DNA from: Elusimicrobiota bacterium | GTDB lineage: Bacteria > Elusimicrobiota > Endomicrobiia > Endomicrobiales > Endomicrobiaceae | Length of the DNA: 55,571 bases | NCBI GenBank assembly: GCA_031287735.1 | Contig: JAITSO010000002.1 | Coordinates: 1-55,571, forward strand | Reading direction: 5' to 3' | Shown: piece by piece, positions 16,253-25,662 of the stretch | Position numbering within the stretch: the first letter of the stretch is position 1 | Layout of the letters: every line of letters begins with the position of its first letter | Notes under the pieces: generated by a model | The model's database searches: none | Told to the model about the DNA's origin: nothing | What the model saw: the letters and a program-made list of their open reading frames with translations, nothing else | Position numbers and translations under genes: made by a program

Positions 16253-16931
16253 AATTCCTTTCTCCAAAAATTGCCGAACCTATCCTAACAAAATTTGCAC
16301 CTTCTTCAATTGCAATTTCAAAATCACCCGACATTCCCATAGATAAACAATTGAATTCATTTTTGTTAAAAGTTTTTTGAATGCTTTCAAACAATTTACG
16401 GGTCCGTTTAAAATAAGGTCTGCTATCTTGCGGGTTTTGGCAATTTGGTGCTATCGACATCAGACCTTTAATTCGGATATTTTTAAAAGCTAAACATCTT
16501 TCATAAAAACTTATAATTTCTTCTGCAGAAATACCGGTTTTCGCATTTTCTTCTGAAACTTTAACCTCAATAAAACAGTCTTGTATTTTTCCTATAATTC
16601 TTGCGTAATGATCTATACTTTCACAAAGATGTAAAGAATCTAAAGACTGGATTAAATCAAAATTTTCTACGGCTTTTTTTACTTTATTAGTTTGCAAATG
16701 ACCGATGAAGTGTTTTTGAATGTCTACAAGAGAGTCGTTAAGTTCATTGAATTTAGGAAGTGCTTCCTGAATTTTGCTTTCTCCAATATGCCTAATGCCG
16801 CATTGCAAAGCCGCTAAAACATCTTGTGCGGGAAAAGTTTTTGTTACAGCTACAATAGTAATTCTGCCATTTGTTTTGATAAAATTTATACATTTTTCAA
16901 TAGATTTTATATTTTCCAGAATACTCTTCAT
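16236..16931 (-). CDS. yggS: PLP-binding homeostasis protein, YggS family
   Basis: 231 residues from the ATG at 16931. A longer in-frame start at 16991 overlaps the promoter -35 and is ruled out, and AGGAGGG lies just before the chosen ATG. The pyridoxal phosphate lysine is in TIVAVTKTF, and HFIGHLQTNK and LSMGMSGDFEIAIEEGA match the single-domain PLP barrel. YggS keeps free PLP in balance and affects amino-acid metabolism without a known catalytic reaction. It heads an operon with proC and yggU, the usual company for this family. Confidence 0.94.
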   Translation of the reverse strand: MKSILENIKSIEKCINFIKTNGRITIVAVTKTFPAQDVLAALQCGIRHIGESKIQEALPKFNELNDSLVDIQKHFIGHLQTNKVKKAVENFDLIQSLDSLHLCESIDHYARIIGKIQDCFIEVKVSEENAKTGISAEEIISFYERCLAFKNIRIKGLMSIAPNCQNPQDSRPYFKRTRKLFESIQKTFNKNEFNCLSMGMSGDFEIAIEEGANFVRIGSAIFGERNYGTDK

Positions 16932-16962
16932 TGACCCTCCTGACCCACCCGAAGGTCCAGCC

Positions 16963-16991
16963 AGTATACTATATTTTATCTCTTCCGGCAA
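16963..16991 (-). promoter_or_regulatory. Promoter of yggS-proC-yggU
   Basis: On the minus strand, a -35 TTGCCG (16986-16991) and -10 TATACT (16963-16968) are 17 bases apart, with TATAG immediately before the -10. The leader to the ATG is about 25 bases and contains the AGGAGGG ribosome site. Confidence 0.6.
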
Positions 16992-17515
16992 ACTGCTTGG
17001 GTCGACGCATAAATTACGACAAAGTATATTTTATATATAAGAACTAAAACTGATGATAGCAAGTTAATGTTAACAATCGTCCCATTAATTGACTACACTG
17101 CACCAGTTTTTAGTTGCTTTTATTTAAAAGTTGGGGTTCAAAAGAAAATTATAACGGGTCTTTTAAATGCAAAGGTAACATAAGCATGAGCAAAATTATA
17201 GTCACTAAAGTAATCTACGACTCTGTTATTTGTTGTGTTAAAAATTTTTTGGCGTGTGGCGTTGCAACTTATTACAGCATAATTTGGCTATAGGTTTTTG
17301 AAAATAAACATCAAAAAAAGTAGTATTGTGTATGGGTCGTGTGCAGTTTTTGATTGCAATCGTGGCAAAACGTTGCTCTTTCTTTGTCGGACAATACAAG
17401 AATGACTTGCTGTATTGCGTTTTGTTAGATTAACTTAAGTGCCTACTTTTAGGCAACACTACGGATGTTTCTGATAAGAACGCATCTGAATATAAAGCGT
17501 ATAGGAGGGAAAGTT
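16992..17515. other. 524-base stretch without a gene between yggS and the alcohol dehydrogenase
   Basis: No frame of convincing length or composition and no recognisable structured RNA was found. The right end holds the dehydrogenase leader: a weak candidate promoter (ATGACT at 17402, TAGATT at 17426, 18-base spacer), then an 8-base palindrome and a hairpin at 17433-17455. The left 400 bases show nothing I can name and may be decayed coding sequence. Confidence 0.5.
17433..17455 (+). promoter_or_regulatory. Palindrome plus hairpin in the leader of the alcohol dehydrogenase
   Basis: The perfect 8-base palindrome ACTTAAGT (17433-17440) is joined to a hairpin whose arms TGCCTA and TAGGCA (17440-17455) enclose a four-base loop. 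It lies 60 bases before the ATG and could be an operator or a 5' RNA stem. This is a structural observation only. Confidence 0.3.
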
Positions 17516-18580
17516 ATGAAAGGTTACGGTATGTTGAAAGTTGACCAAGCAGGGTGGTTCGAGTCTGAAAAACCAAAAGCTGGTTCACTTGATGCTATTG
17601 TTCGTCCTACATTGATAGCGCCTTGTTCTTCTGATACACATGCACTTCACGGAGGTTTGGGAGATACACAGAACTTGATTTTAGGTCATGAAGCTATTGG
17701 CGAAATTGTAGAAGTTGGAAATTTAGTAAGAAAATTCAAGCCGGGCGATAAAGTTGTTGTTCCGTGTTGCAATCCTAATTTTTTAGAGAAAGATGTCCAA
17801 GGAACTGGTTGGGCAAATGCACATGATGATGGAACTTTTTTTGGGAGTTTTAAATTTTTAGCTAAAAAAAATGGAGTTTGGGGTGAGTTTTTCCATGTAA
17901 ACGAAGCAGACGCCAATCTTGTAATTTTGCCCAACGATGTGTCAGCAGAGTCGGCGTTAATGACTGTAGATATGATGTCAACTGGGTTTCATGGAGTAGA
18001 GCTTGCAGAAGTCGGTTTTGGTGATAATGTTGTTGTAATGGGAATAGGACCGGTAGGTCTTATGGTTGTAGCTGGTGTTAAATTGAGAGGTGCCGGTAAA
18101 ATTATTGTTACAGGAACAAGGCCAAATTGCATAGCTGTGGCAAAAGAGTATGGAGCGACTGATGTTGTAAATTATAAACTTGGCGATGTTGTTGAACAAG
18201 TTAAAGATATTGTGCATGGTCAAGTTGACAGAGTGATTATTGCTGGTGGTGGTCAAGAAACTTTAGCACAAGCACTTAAAATGGTAAAGCCTGGCGGAAT
18301 TGTGTCTAATGTGAATTTTTTTGACACAAAAGATGTTTTTACGATTCCAGCAGGACTTTGGGGACTTGGAATGGGTAATATTTCTATACGTGGCGGTTTT
18401 TGCCCCGGAGGTGCTTTAAGAATTGAAAAATTGCTTAATGTTATCAGAAATAAAAGAGTTGACCCAAGTAAATTGATAACTCACCGTTTTGATGGTTTTC
18501 AAAAAATAGAAGATGCTTTTATTCTGATGGGCAAAAAACCCGCTGATTTAATCAAACCTGCAGTATCAATCAAGTGGTAA
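17516..18580 (+). CDS. NADP-dependent secondary-alcohol (isopropanol-type) dehydrogenase
   Basis: 354 residues from the ATG at 17516, which has a TAGGAGGG ribosome site. The frame is open 17 codons further upstream but without such a site. It closely follows the Thermoanaerobacter/Clostridium beijerinckii secondary alcohol dehydrogenase, as I recall that sequence. Zinc ligands are C37, H58 and E59 (GHE) and D152 in DMMSTGFHG. The nucleotide motif is GIGPVGLMVVAG. The NADP-selective G-S-R-Y set appears as G200, T201, R202 and Y220. The family reduces acetone and other ketones, or acetaldehyde, with NADPH. It is monocistronic. A fermentative or redox-balancing role is likely; the natural substrate is not visible. 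Confidence 0.88.
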   Translation: MKGYGMLKVDQAGWFESEKPKAGSLDAIVRPTLIAPCSSDTHALHGGLGDTQNLILGHEAIGEIVEVGNLVRKFKPGDKVVVPCCNPNFLEKDVQGTGWANAHDDGTFFGSFKFLAKKNGVWGEFFHVNEADANLVILPNDVSAESALMTVDMMSTGFHGVELAEVGFGDNVVVMGIGPVGLMVVAGVKLRGAGKIIVTGTRPNCIAVAKEYGATDVVNYKLGDVVEQVKDIVHGQVDRVIIAGGGQETLAQALKMVKPGGIVSNVNFFDTKDVFTIPAGLWGLGMGNISIRGGFCPGGALRIEKLLNVIRNKRVDPSKLITHRFDGFQKIEDAFILMGKKPADLIKPAVSIKW

Positions 18581-18606
18581 TTTAATAAATTCGACCCAGC
18601 GGGCTT

Positions 18607-18636
18607 GCGGTTGCAATGTAAAAATATTGCAACCGC
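18607..18636. terminator. Hairpin downstream of the alcohol dehydrogenase
   Basis: An 11-bp perfect inverted repeat (GCGGTTGCAAT and its complement) around an eight-base loop starts 27 bases after the stop codon. There is no T-run, so it may protect the 3' end or terminate with help from a factor. Confidence 0.55.
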
Positions 18637-18785
18637 ATTGAGTTTGAAGAATTGTGTTAGATGCTGTTTTAAAGCGGATAAGAAATATTGCAATTAAAAG
18701 TTTGGTTATGTAGCAGTATGTTTATTACAAATTCTTTTTACTTGAATTTCAATTTTATGCTGAAACGTTTATGATATTGCAGAAC

Positions 18786-20582
18786 CTATTCGTCTATTTT
18801 TAAAACTGCCACAAAAGCTTCCGGCGGTATTTCTACTCTTCCAAATTGACGCATTTTCTTTTTTCCTTCTTTTTGCTTCTCTAGAAGTTTGCGTTTTCTT
18901 GTTATGTCTCCGCCATAACATTTTGCAAGAACGTCTTTTCTCATTGCAGAAATTGTTTCGCGAGCTATAATTTTATTGTTAACTTTGGCTTGTATTGGAA
19001 TTTCAAACATATGTCTTGGGATAATGCTTTTCAATTTTTCAGTTAAATAATGAGCAGCTGACTGTGCTTTATCTTTATGAGTTATTACTGTGAAAGCGTC
19101 TACAATCTCTCCGTTTATCATAAATTCCAATTTTACTAATTCTCCTTGCTGCGGTTCTATATGTTCATAATCAAAGGAAGCGTAACCTTTAGAAACCGAC
19201 TTTAGAGCGTCATAAAATCCGACGATAATTTCGGCTAGCGGCATGTGGTATTTCAAAAGAACAATTTTAGTGTTCATATATTTCATAGAGGTTTGAATAC
19301 CTCTTCTTTTTTGGCAAAGTTCAAGCAAAGCACCTATGTATTCTACCGGGCAAATGATAGTGGCTTCAACGTAAGGTTCCCAAATTTCCTCAATTTCAGA
19401 ATTATAAGGAAATTTTGCAGGGTTGTCTATTACTAACATTTTGCCTTTTGTCTTTACTTGGTAGACAACATTAGGAGCGGTAACTAAAAGGCTTAAACCA
19501 AACTCTCTTTCAAGTCTCTCTTTTACAATTTCCAAATGGAGTGATCCTAAAAAACCGCTTCTAAAACCAAACCCTAATGCAACAGAAGTTTCTGGAAAAT
19601 ACGCAAGCGAAGAGTCGGAAAGTTTTAATTTTTCAAGAGAAGTTTTTAAAGAATCATAATCAGAAGCACTATTTGGATAAAGACCAGCAAAAACAAATGG
19701 GTTTATTTCTTTATATCCCGGATGGGGATGTTTGGTAGGATTTGAACTTTCAGTAATTGTGTCGCCTATTTTTATGTCGTGAATATCTTTAATGCCGGCA
19801 ACTACATAACCAACTTCGCCAGAAGATAACTCTTTAGCTTCTGCCATTTTTACTTTCATAAAACCAACTTCTAAAACTTCATATTCAGCATTACTCGCCA
19901 TAAATTTTACTTTCATTCCTTTACGGATTTTTCCGTCAAAAACTCTGATGATTACAATAACTCCTCTGTAAGTATCGTAAAAAGAATCAAATATTATGGC
20001 AGACAGCGGTTCGTTTACGATTATTTTTGCAGGTGGGACATTTTCTATAATGCTATCAACAATTTCATTTATACCAATTCCCTCTTTGGCACTTGCAAGA
20101 ATAGGTTCGGCGTCTACGTCAAGACCTTCTTTCATTTGCTCGTAAGCACTGTCAACGTCGGCGGTGGGCAAATCTATTTTATTTATTACTGGGATTATTT
20201 TTAAATCAGCATTTTTGGCAAGCATTGTGTTTGCAAGAGTTTGTGCCTCAACGCCTTGTGTAGCGTCTATAACTAAAATAGCTCCTTCGCAAGCTGAAAG
20301 TGCTCTTGAAACTTCATAAGTAAAATCAACATGCCCGGGAGTGTCAATCAAATTCAAGACATAATTTTTTCCGTCTTTAGCCGTATAATCCATTCTGACA
20401 GCTTTGGCTTTGATAGTAATTCCTCTTTCTCTTTCAAGTTCCATTCCATCAAGAATTTGTTCTTTCATTTCTCGTTTGGAAATCGTTCCCGTGTATTCAA
20501 GTAGCCTATCTGCCAAAGTGCTTTTTCCATGATCAATGTGGGCTATAATGCAAAAATTTCTAATATTTGACAGGTTTAACAT
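18786..20582 (-). CDS. lepA: Elongation factor 4 (ribosomal back-translocase LepA)
   Basis: 598 residues from the ATG at 20582, just before the conserved [21 protein letters not shown] longer frame begins with a TTG at 20615, only three bases from the promoter -10, and cannot be the start. GTPase motifs are AHIDHGKST (G1), ERERGITI (G2), DTPGHVDF (G3), NKIDLPTAD (G4) and ASAKEG (G5). The C-terminal [17 protein letters not shown] and [11 protein letters not shown] belong to the LepA-specific domain. It acts on ribosomes during stress and initiation. It stands as a single gene with its own promoter. Confidence 0.97.
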   Translation of the reverse strand: MLNLSNIRNFCIIAHIDHGKSTLADRLLEYTGTISKREMKEQILDGMELERERGITIKAKAVRMDYTAKDGKNYVLNLIDTPGHVDFTYEVSRALSACEGAILVIDATQGVEAQTLANTMLAKNADLKIIPVINKIDLPTADVDSAYEQMKEGLDVDAEPILASAKEGIGINEIVDSIIENVPPAKIIVNEPLSAIIFDSFYDTYRGVIVIIRVFDGKIRKGMKVKFMASNAEYEVLEVGFMKVKMAEAKELSSGEVGYVVAGIKDIHDIKIGDTITESSNPTKHPHPGYKEINPFVFAGLYPNSASDYDSLKTSLEKLKLSDSSLAYFPETSVALGFGFRSGFLGSLHLEIVKERLEREFGLSLLVTAPNVVYQVKTKGKMLVIDNPAKFPYNSEIEEIWEPYVEATIICPVEYIGALLELCQKRRGIQTSMKYMNTKIVLLKYHMPLAEIIVGFYDALKSVSKGYASFDYEHIEPQQGELVKLEFMINGEIVDAFTVITHKDKAQSAAHYLTEKLKSIIPRHMFEIPIQAKVNNKIIARETISAMRKDVLAKCYGGDITRKRKLLEKQKEGKKKMRQFGRVEIPPEAFVAVLKIDE

Positions 20583-20617
20583 TTTATGAGTCCTTATTGG
20601 TAATCTACGAGCCAAAT

Positions 20618-20646
20618 ATTGTACTAAATTTAGTTATTTGTTCCAA
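20618..20646 (-). promoter_or_regulatory. Promoter of lepA
   Basis: On the minus strand, a -35 TTGGAA (20641-20646) and -10 TACAAT (20618-20623) are 17 bases apart, with TTTAG before the -10. The leader is about 30 bases. Confidence 0.6.
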
Positions 20647-20718
20647 ACATACTACTTTTTTGTCCTGATAGCAGCTAAGTTTCATATAGTGCACACTAAA
20701 GTACTTAAAAATTTATAA

Positions 20719-20747
20719 TTGACAAAAATAGATAAATTACTTACAAT
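20719..20747 (+). promoter_or_regulatory. Promoter of amt-glnK
   Basis: A consensus -35 TTGACA (20719-20724), a 17-base spacer and a -10 TACAAT (20742-20747) precede amt, giving a leader of about 150 bases. I looked for a sigma-54 site (GG-N10-GC type), as is common before amt, and saw no good match. Confidence 0.7.
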
Positions 20748-20834
20748 TCTGCTGCTGAATCCGCATTTTATTATGATTTTGCGATAATTTACATTAAGAA
20801 AATATCATATATTAAAAAATGTAAAGTTAGGCGT

Positions 20835-20850
20835 ATGCTGTTTTCAGCAT
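20835..20850 (+). promoter_or_regulatory. Small stem-loop in the amt leader
   Basis: ATGCTG and CAGCAT pair around a TTTT loop in the roughly 150-base leader of amt, 54 bases before the ATG. It may matter for control or may be incidental. No known riboswitch is recognised in the leader, and the divergent gap 20583-20903 holds no gene. Confidence 0.25.
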
Positions 20851-20903
20851 TTTGTGCATATTTTACTTCATACTTTAAAGTTAACTGAAAGGAGGTAGTT
20901 AAG

Positions 20904-22130
20904 ATGAATGCAGGGGATACAGGATTTATTCTTATTTGTACAGCACTTGTTTTTATTATGACGCCAGGTCTTGCACTTTTTTATGGAGGGTTAGGACGTA
21001 GGAAGAACATGGTAAACAATATGATGAATTCTGCATTCATCATGGGTCTTGGAATTATTTTGTATATGTTAATTGGGTACTCCTTATCTTTTGGAGAAGG
21101 TGGTGGAAAATTCATAGGGTCATTGAAAAACTTTGGGCTTGCAAATATTACAAAAGATACATTATCAAACTCTATTCCTACATTTACTTTTGCTGCTTTT
21201 CAAATGATGTTTGCCTTGATTACTCCGGCTATTATAACAGGTTCTGTAGCTGGAAGAATGAAATTTAAAGCTTTATTTCTTTTCATAGGGTTATGGTCCA
21301 TAGTTGTATACTACCCTTTAGCACACATGGTTTGGGGTGGTGGGCTTATTGGCGAGACTATCGGAGCGCTTGATTTTGCGGGCGGGGATGTTGTGCATAT
21401 AAGTTCAGGGTTGACCGGTCTTATTCTTGCCATATTGATTGGTAAAAGAGTTGGGTATGATCAAATGTCATACAGGATGCATAATATACCGTTTGTTTTG
21501 ATAGGTATGGCGCTTTTGTGGTTCGGTTGGTTTGGGTTTAACGCAGGTTCTGCGCTTGCTGCAAATGGGTTAGCAGCTCATGCTTTTATGACTACGGCAA
21601 TATCGGCAGCAGCGGCAATGGTAACATGGATGTTTATAGATGTTATAAGACAAGGGAAGACTACATTGATTGGGGCTTGCACGGGTGTAATTGCAGGCCT
21701 TGTAGGAATTACTCCAGCGGCAGGTTTTGTGGATATGTGGGCAGCACTTATTATTGGTATCACGACAAGTCCTATCTGCTATTTTGGAATTATTCTTATA
21801 AAGAAAATTTTTAAAATTGATGACGCATTAGATGCTTTTGGATGTCATGGGATTGGTGGAATATGGGGTGGAATTTTAACTGGAGTTTTTGTAAATCCAA
21901 ATATTAATAGTGGACAGCCTGGTTTAATTTATGGGTATTTTCAACAATTTGTAGCTCAAATTGAGGGTATTTTTATAACAGTAGTGTTTGTGATTATAGG
22001 TACTTTGATTTGTGTTGGAATTGTGCGCATATTTACGCCTCTTAGAGTGGATAAAAAGGAAGAACTTGTGGGATTAGATGTTACAGAGCATGGCGAAAAT
22101 GCTTATCCATCTTTTACAGGGTTGGATTAG
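20904..22130 (+). CDS. amt: Ammonium transporter
   Basis: 408 residues with about eleven membrane helices, full length for the AmtB family. Characteristic stretches are PGLALFYGGLGRRKN near residue 21, NIPFVLIGMALLWFGWFGFNAGS, and DAFGCHGIGGIWGGILTG, which holds the second pore histidine. The first pore histidine is in GGDVVHISSGLTGL. The GGAGG ribosome site is strong. It forms an operon with glnK, the usual partner whose T-loop blocks the channel when nitrogen is plentiful. It imports ammonium under nitrogen limitation, which suggests the cell assimilates or fixes nitrogen. Confidence 0.97.
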   Translation: MNAGDTGFILICTALVFIMTPGLALFYGGLGRRKNMVNNMMNSAFIMGLGIILYMLIGYSLSFGEGGGKFIGSLKNFGLANITKDTLSNSIPTFTFAAFQMMFALITPAIITGSVAGRMKFKALFLFIGLWSIVVYYPLAHMVWGGGLIGETIGALDFAGGDVVHISSGLTGLILAILIGKRVGYDQMSYRMHNIPFVLIGMALLWFGWFGFNAGSALAANGLAAHAFMTTAISAAAAMVTWMFIDVIRQGKTTLIGACTGVIAGLVGITPAAGFVDMWAALIIGITTSPICYFGIILIKKIFKIDDALDAFGCHGIGGIWGGILTGVFVNPNINSGQPGLIYGYFQQFVAQIEGIFITVVFVIIGTLICVGIVRIFTPLRVDKKEELVGLDVTEHGENAYPSFTGLD

Positions 22131-22168
22131 CTTAAAATTATAGAATTCTTTTATAGGAGAGAAAAATT

Positions 22169-22513
22169 ATGATAAAAATTGAAGCTATTGTGCGTGAAGA
22201 AAAGTTAGAAGATATAAAAGAAGCACTTGGGAAAATTGGTATTAATGGAATTACGGTTTATCAAGTCATGGGTTGTGGAAAACAAAAAGGTTATAAAGAA
22301 GTTGTTAGAGGAACAGAAATTGACATAACAATGCTGCCTAAAATTAAATTTGAAATTGTCGTTTCGTCAGAGGAATGGGAACAAAAAACAATTAAAGCAA
22401 TAGAAGAAGCAGCGTATACTGGAAATCCTGGTGATGGGAAAATATTTAGCTATGAGCTTAGAAATATTTTGAGGATTCGTACAAAAGAAACTGGGACTGA
22501 AGCCATAAACTAA
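22169..22513 (+). CDS. glnK: Nitrogen regulatory protein PII (GlnK type)
   Basis: 114 residues, standard length. The core is intact: GCGKQKGYKEVVRGTE leading into the T-loop, PKIKFEIVV, and the ATP-site TGNPGDGKIF and ILRIRTKETG. However, the uridylylated tyrosine 51 of proteobacterial PII is an isoleucine here (RGTEIDI), and Tyr46 is a valine, so GlnD-type modification at these sites is impossible. Control must come from binding ATP, ADP and 2-oxoglutarate, as in several anaerobe and archaeal PII proteins. It follows amt by 38 bases and most likely gates that channel. Confidence 0.94.
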   Translation: MIKIEAIVREEKLEDIKEALGKIGINGITVYQVMGCGKQKGYKEVVRGTEIDITMLPKIKFEIVVSSEEWEQKTIKAIEEAAYTGNPGDGKIFSYELRNILRIRTKETGTEAIN

Positions 22514-22517
22514 CTGT

Positions 22518-22577
22518 GTCTGTATGGCTGTGCTTATTTCTATGTATAGTCTTTATAAATAAGTGCAGCAGACAGAC
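22518..22577. terminator. Imperfect hairpin between glnK and mfd
   Basis: Arms near 22518-22539 and 22557-22577 pair in three blocks (GTCTGT, GCTG and TTATTT with their complements), separated by small mismatches around an 18-base loop. It lies between two converging genes and probably serves both. Confidence 0.6.
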
Positions 22578-22599
22578 TGTTGCGTTGTTTTTGAATTGG

Positions 22600-25500
22600 C
22601 TATTTAATATCTATTAGGTGTAAAAATTCTTTCAGGTTGTCGATAAAAGGATAAGAAATTCTGGATTTATTTAGCTTTATTATGAAGTGCTCGTCTGAAA
22701 CAAATTCTACCATTGTGTGGTATTTTGCAATGATATTTTGAATATTTAGCTTTTTTAGGTCTATGTTTGTGCAAAAGCACAAGCATATATAGTTTTTATC
22801 TTCGGAAATTTCACTTATATCTTTATCTTTTGCAAGTAGTCTCAGATTTGCAACTTCAAAAAGGTTTTCCACTTCTGTTGGCATTTTTCCAAAACGGTCA
22901 AGAAGCTCGGTGTGTACGTTTTTGATGTCTTGGCGTTTTTGGCTCTCGGACAACTTCCTATAAAACAAAATTCTTATATCATCATCTTCAATATAAGTAC
23001 TTGGAATAAAAGCTTTTATTAACAGATTTATCCGCACGCTTTTTTCCTCTAAATTTACTGGTGACTCCTCGCCTTTTATTTTTTGCCTTTCAGCTTCGAG
23101 CATTTTTGCAAACATGTCATAGCCTATATCGCCAACGAAACCATGTTGACTTGCCGAAAGTATGCTGCCCGCTCCTCTTATTTCTAAATCTTTCAAAGCG
23201 AGTTTAAAACCTGAGCCAAGTTCGCCAAAATCCTTGATAGCACTAAGTCGTTTTAGTGCTGGTTCACTCAAATTCTTATCTTTATAAAGCAGATAACAAT
23301 ACGCTTTTTTTCTTGCCCGTCCGATACGTCCTCTTAATTGGTAAAGTTGTGAAAGTCCAAATTTTTCAGCTTCCTCAATTATCATTGTATTTACAGACGG
23401 AATATCTAAACCGGATTCTATTATTGTGGTTGCAAGTAAAATATCAAGTTCAAAATTTAAAAATTTCCACATAACTTCTTCTATTTCTTGAGAGCCCATT
23501 TGTCCGTGGATGACGCCCAGCCGTGCATCAGGCACTAGATTTTTTAGCGTTTTAGCTTTTGTAAGAATAGTTTCAACTCTATTGTAAACATAAAAAACTT
23601 GACCATTTCTTGAGAGTTCCGCAGAAATTATCTTTTGTATTAAATCTTCATCGTACAATGATAAAGATGTTTCTATTGGAAGCCTGCCAAATGGTGGCGT
23701 TTCTATTAAGGATAAGTCTTTAAAACCTGACAACGCCGATGATAAAGTTCTTGGAATGGGAGTTGCCGAAAGCATTAAAATATCTACATTTTTTTTAATG
23801 GATTTTATTTTTTCTTTTTGTTTTACGCCAAACCTGTGTTCCTCATCCACAATAAGTAGACCGAGATTTTTAAAAAAAACATCTTTTTGCAAAAGTCTGT
23901 GCGTTCCTATAACTATATCAATTTCACCTTTTTCAAGTTTTTCTAAAATTTTTTTTTGATCGGACTTTGTTTGAAACCTGCTAAGTAATGATAGCTTTAC
24001 AGGAAAAGGCAAAAGTCTATCTGAAAATGTGTTGAAGTGCTGCTGTGCAAGAACGGTCGTTGGTGATAATACTGCACATTGTTTGGAATTGCTTGCCATT
24101 TTAAAAGCGGCGCGTAAAGCGACTTCAGTTTTCCCATACCCAACATCACCGCAAATTAAACGTTCCATAGGAAAGCTTCTTGCGAAATCTTTTTTTATAT
24201 CCTCTATCGCTTTTAATTGGTCGGGGGTTTCCGTATAAGGAAACGCATTTTCCAAATCTTTTTCCATAGCAGTTTCCTCATCCAGAGGTTCTCTTAAAAT
24301 TTTACTTCTTTGTGCATAAAGTTCTAAAAGCTCTTTGGCAAACTTGGCCGCTTCCTCTTTGGCTCTGGATTTTACTCTTTCCCACGTCGCACCGTCCATA
24401 GAATAAAGCTTCGGTTTAACGCCTTCAACACCTATATATTTTTGAACAGTTTTCATTTCTTCAGGTGGCACGTAGAGTTTGTCGTTATTTTTGTACTCTA
24501 TGCAAAGGTATTCTGACGCAACTTTTTCGCGGGCAATGGTTTTTAACCCTTTGTAACGGCCAATTCCATATTTTTCGTGAACAACTAAATCTCCTGTGTT
24601 TATTTCCCAAATTCCTTCAATGCGCCTGCCGCCTTTGATTTTAGGGAAATTCATAGGTTTTTTTTTGTAAAGCATTTCACGGCTTGAAACGCAAGCGAGC
24701 TTTTCTTTTTCAAAGTAAAAGCTTTGTGATAAATTGCCGTAAAGAAAATCAGGTGCTTTGTGATTCCACTTTTCGTCATCAAAAATGTTAATTATACGTT
24801 CGCGTTCGACCTCATTTGCACAAAAAATTTTTAAATTAACCGATTGTTTAGCGAAACCTTTCAAAGAATTTATAAAAAATTTTATATCGCCTTGAAACCC
24901 GCTGAAAGATTTATATCCTTGAGGTAAAATTTTAGGGTTTAGCGGGTCATTTATAAAAACATCAAAACTGCTGTAGTCAGCTTCATCGTCTTTACTTAAC
25001 GGATAATCAAAAAATAAAAGTGTTTTCAAAGCTTTGGAGCTATGTTTAAAATAGTCTTTGATGGTGCAGCTATTTTTTGGTGCTTGCATACTTAAAATTT
25101 TGATTTCATTGAGAGTAGTTTTTGTGGAGAGCTGAGATGACGGTTCAAAAGTTTTTATAGTCTCTATTAAATCGTATTCAAAAAAAATTCTAAATGGCAA
25201 ATCGTGTGCAGCAGCCCATATGTCTATGATGTCGCCTCTGACGGCAAATTGTAGTTTATCCTCAACAAAAGCAGTTTTTGTATAGCCAAAAGCTATAAGT
25301 TTTTGGATTATATCTGAAAAGCTGTAAGTTTTTTTTGTAAAAAGTTTTAGGGAAGTTTCTTCATTTGGGTTTTCAAGCGGCAAATCTAACGCATCTTGAC
25401 TTGCACAAACTATGAAAGTGTTTAAGGTTTTTATTTTATCGGCGGTTTTTACTCTTTCTTGAACATCGTCAGTGGGGAAATTTAAAATTTCAAATTTACC

Positions 25501-25656
25501 ATCGCTAAAAAAAATATTCATATCTTCGTAAAAAGAATTTAATTGTTCATCTTTTACAAAAGCAAAAACACGTAAGTCTGCAATGCTGCCGATATTTTTT
25601 AATAAGAAGTGACTCTTTGCTGAACCGCTTATTTGAGAAATATACTGTATAGACAT
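22600..25656 (-). CDS. mfd: Transcription-repair coupling factor
   Basis: 1018 residues, somewhat shorter than the 1148 of E. coli Mfd. The order is a UvrB-like N-terminal region (about 1-330), the RNA-polymerase-interaction domain starting at GDLVVHEKYGIGRYKGL (about 355), then the translocase with Walker A GDVGYGKTEVALRAAF, DEEHRFGVKQKEK and the second RecA lobe QLRGRIGRARKKAYCY. The C-terminal TRCF domain is present (RLSAIKDFGELGSGFKLA is still helicase; LLDRFGKMPTEVENL is TRCF). It strips stalled RNA polymerase and recruits UvrA. It is the last gene of the lpxD operon, seven bases after lpxA. Confidence 0.97.
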   Translation of the reverse strand: MSIQYISQISGSAKSHFLLKNIGSIADLRVFAFVKDEQLNSFYEDMNIFFSDGKFEILNFPTDDVQERVKTADKIKTLNTFIVCASQDALDLPLENPNEETSLKLFTKKTYSFSDIIQKLIAFGYTKTAFVEDKLQFAVRGDIIDIWAAAHDLPFRIFFEYDLIETIKTFEPSSQLSTKTTLNEIKILSMQAPKNSCTIKDYFKHSSKALKTLLFFDYPLSKDDEADYSSFDVFINDPLNPKILPQGYKSFSGFQGDIKFFINSLKGFAKQSVNLKIFCANEVERERIINIFDDEKWNHKAPDFLYGNLSQSFYFEKEKLACVSSREMLYKKKPMNFPKIKGGRRIEGIWEINTGDLVVHEKYGIGRYKGLKTIAREKVASEYLCIEYKNNDKLYVPPEEMKTVQKYIGVEGVKPKLYSMDGATWERVKSRAKEEAAKFAKELLELYAQRSKILREPLDEETAMEKDLENAFPYTETPDQLKAIEDIKKDFARSFPMERLICGDVGYGKTEVALRAAFKMASNSKQCAVLSPTTVLAQQHFNTFSDRLLPFPVKLSLLSRFQTKSDQKKILEKLEKGEIDIVIGTHRLLQKDVFFKNLGLLIVDEEHRFGVKQKEKIKSIKKNVDILMLSATPIPRTLSSALSGFKDLSLIETPPFGRLPIETSLSLYDEDLIQKIISAELSRNGQVFYVYNRVETILTKAKTLKNLVPDARLGVIHGQMGSQEIEEVMWKFLNFELDILLATTIIESGLDIPSVNTMIIEEAEKFGLSQLYQLRGRIGRARKKAYCYLLYKDKNLSEPALKRLSAIKDFGELGSGFKLALKDLEIRGAGSILSASQHGFVGDIGYDMFAKMLEAERQKIKGEESPVNLEEKSVRINLLIKAFIPSTYIEDDDIRILFYRKLSESQKRQDIKNVHTELLDRFGKMPTEVENLFEVANLRLLAKDKDISEISEDKNYICLCFCTNIDLKKLNIQNIIAKYHTMVEFVSDEHFIIKLNKSRISYPFIDNLKEFLHLIDIK

Positions 25657-25662
25657 ATGTAC

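Noticed and set aside
20583-20903. A sigma-54 promoter or riboswitch before amt
   Set aside because: No good GG-N10-GC match and no known riboswitch core was seen; a consensus sigma-70-type promoter is present instead.
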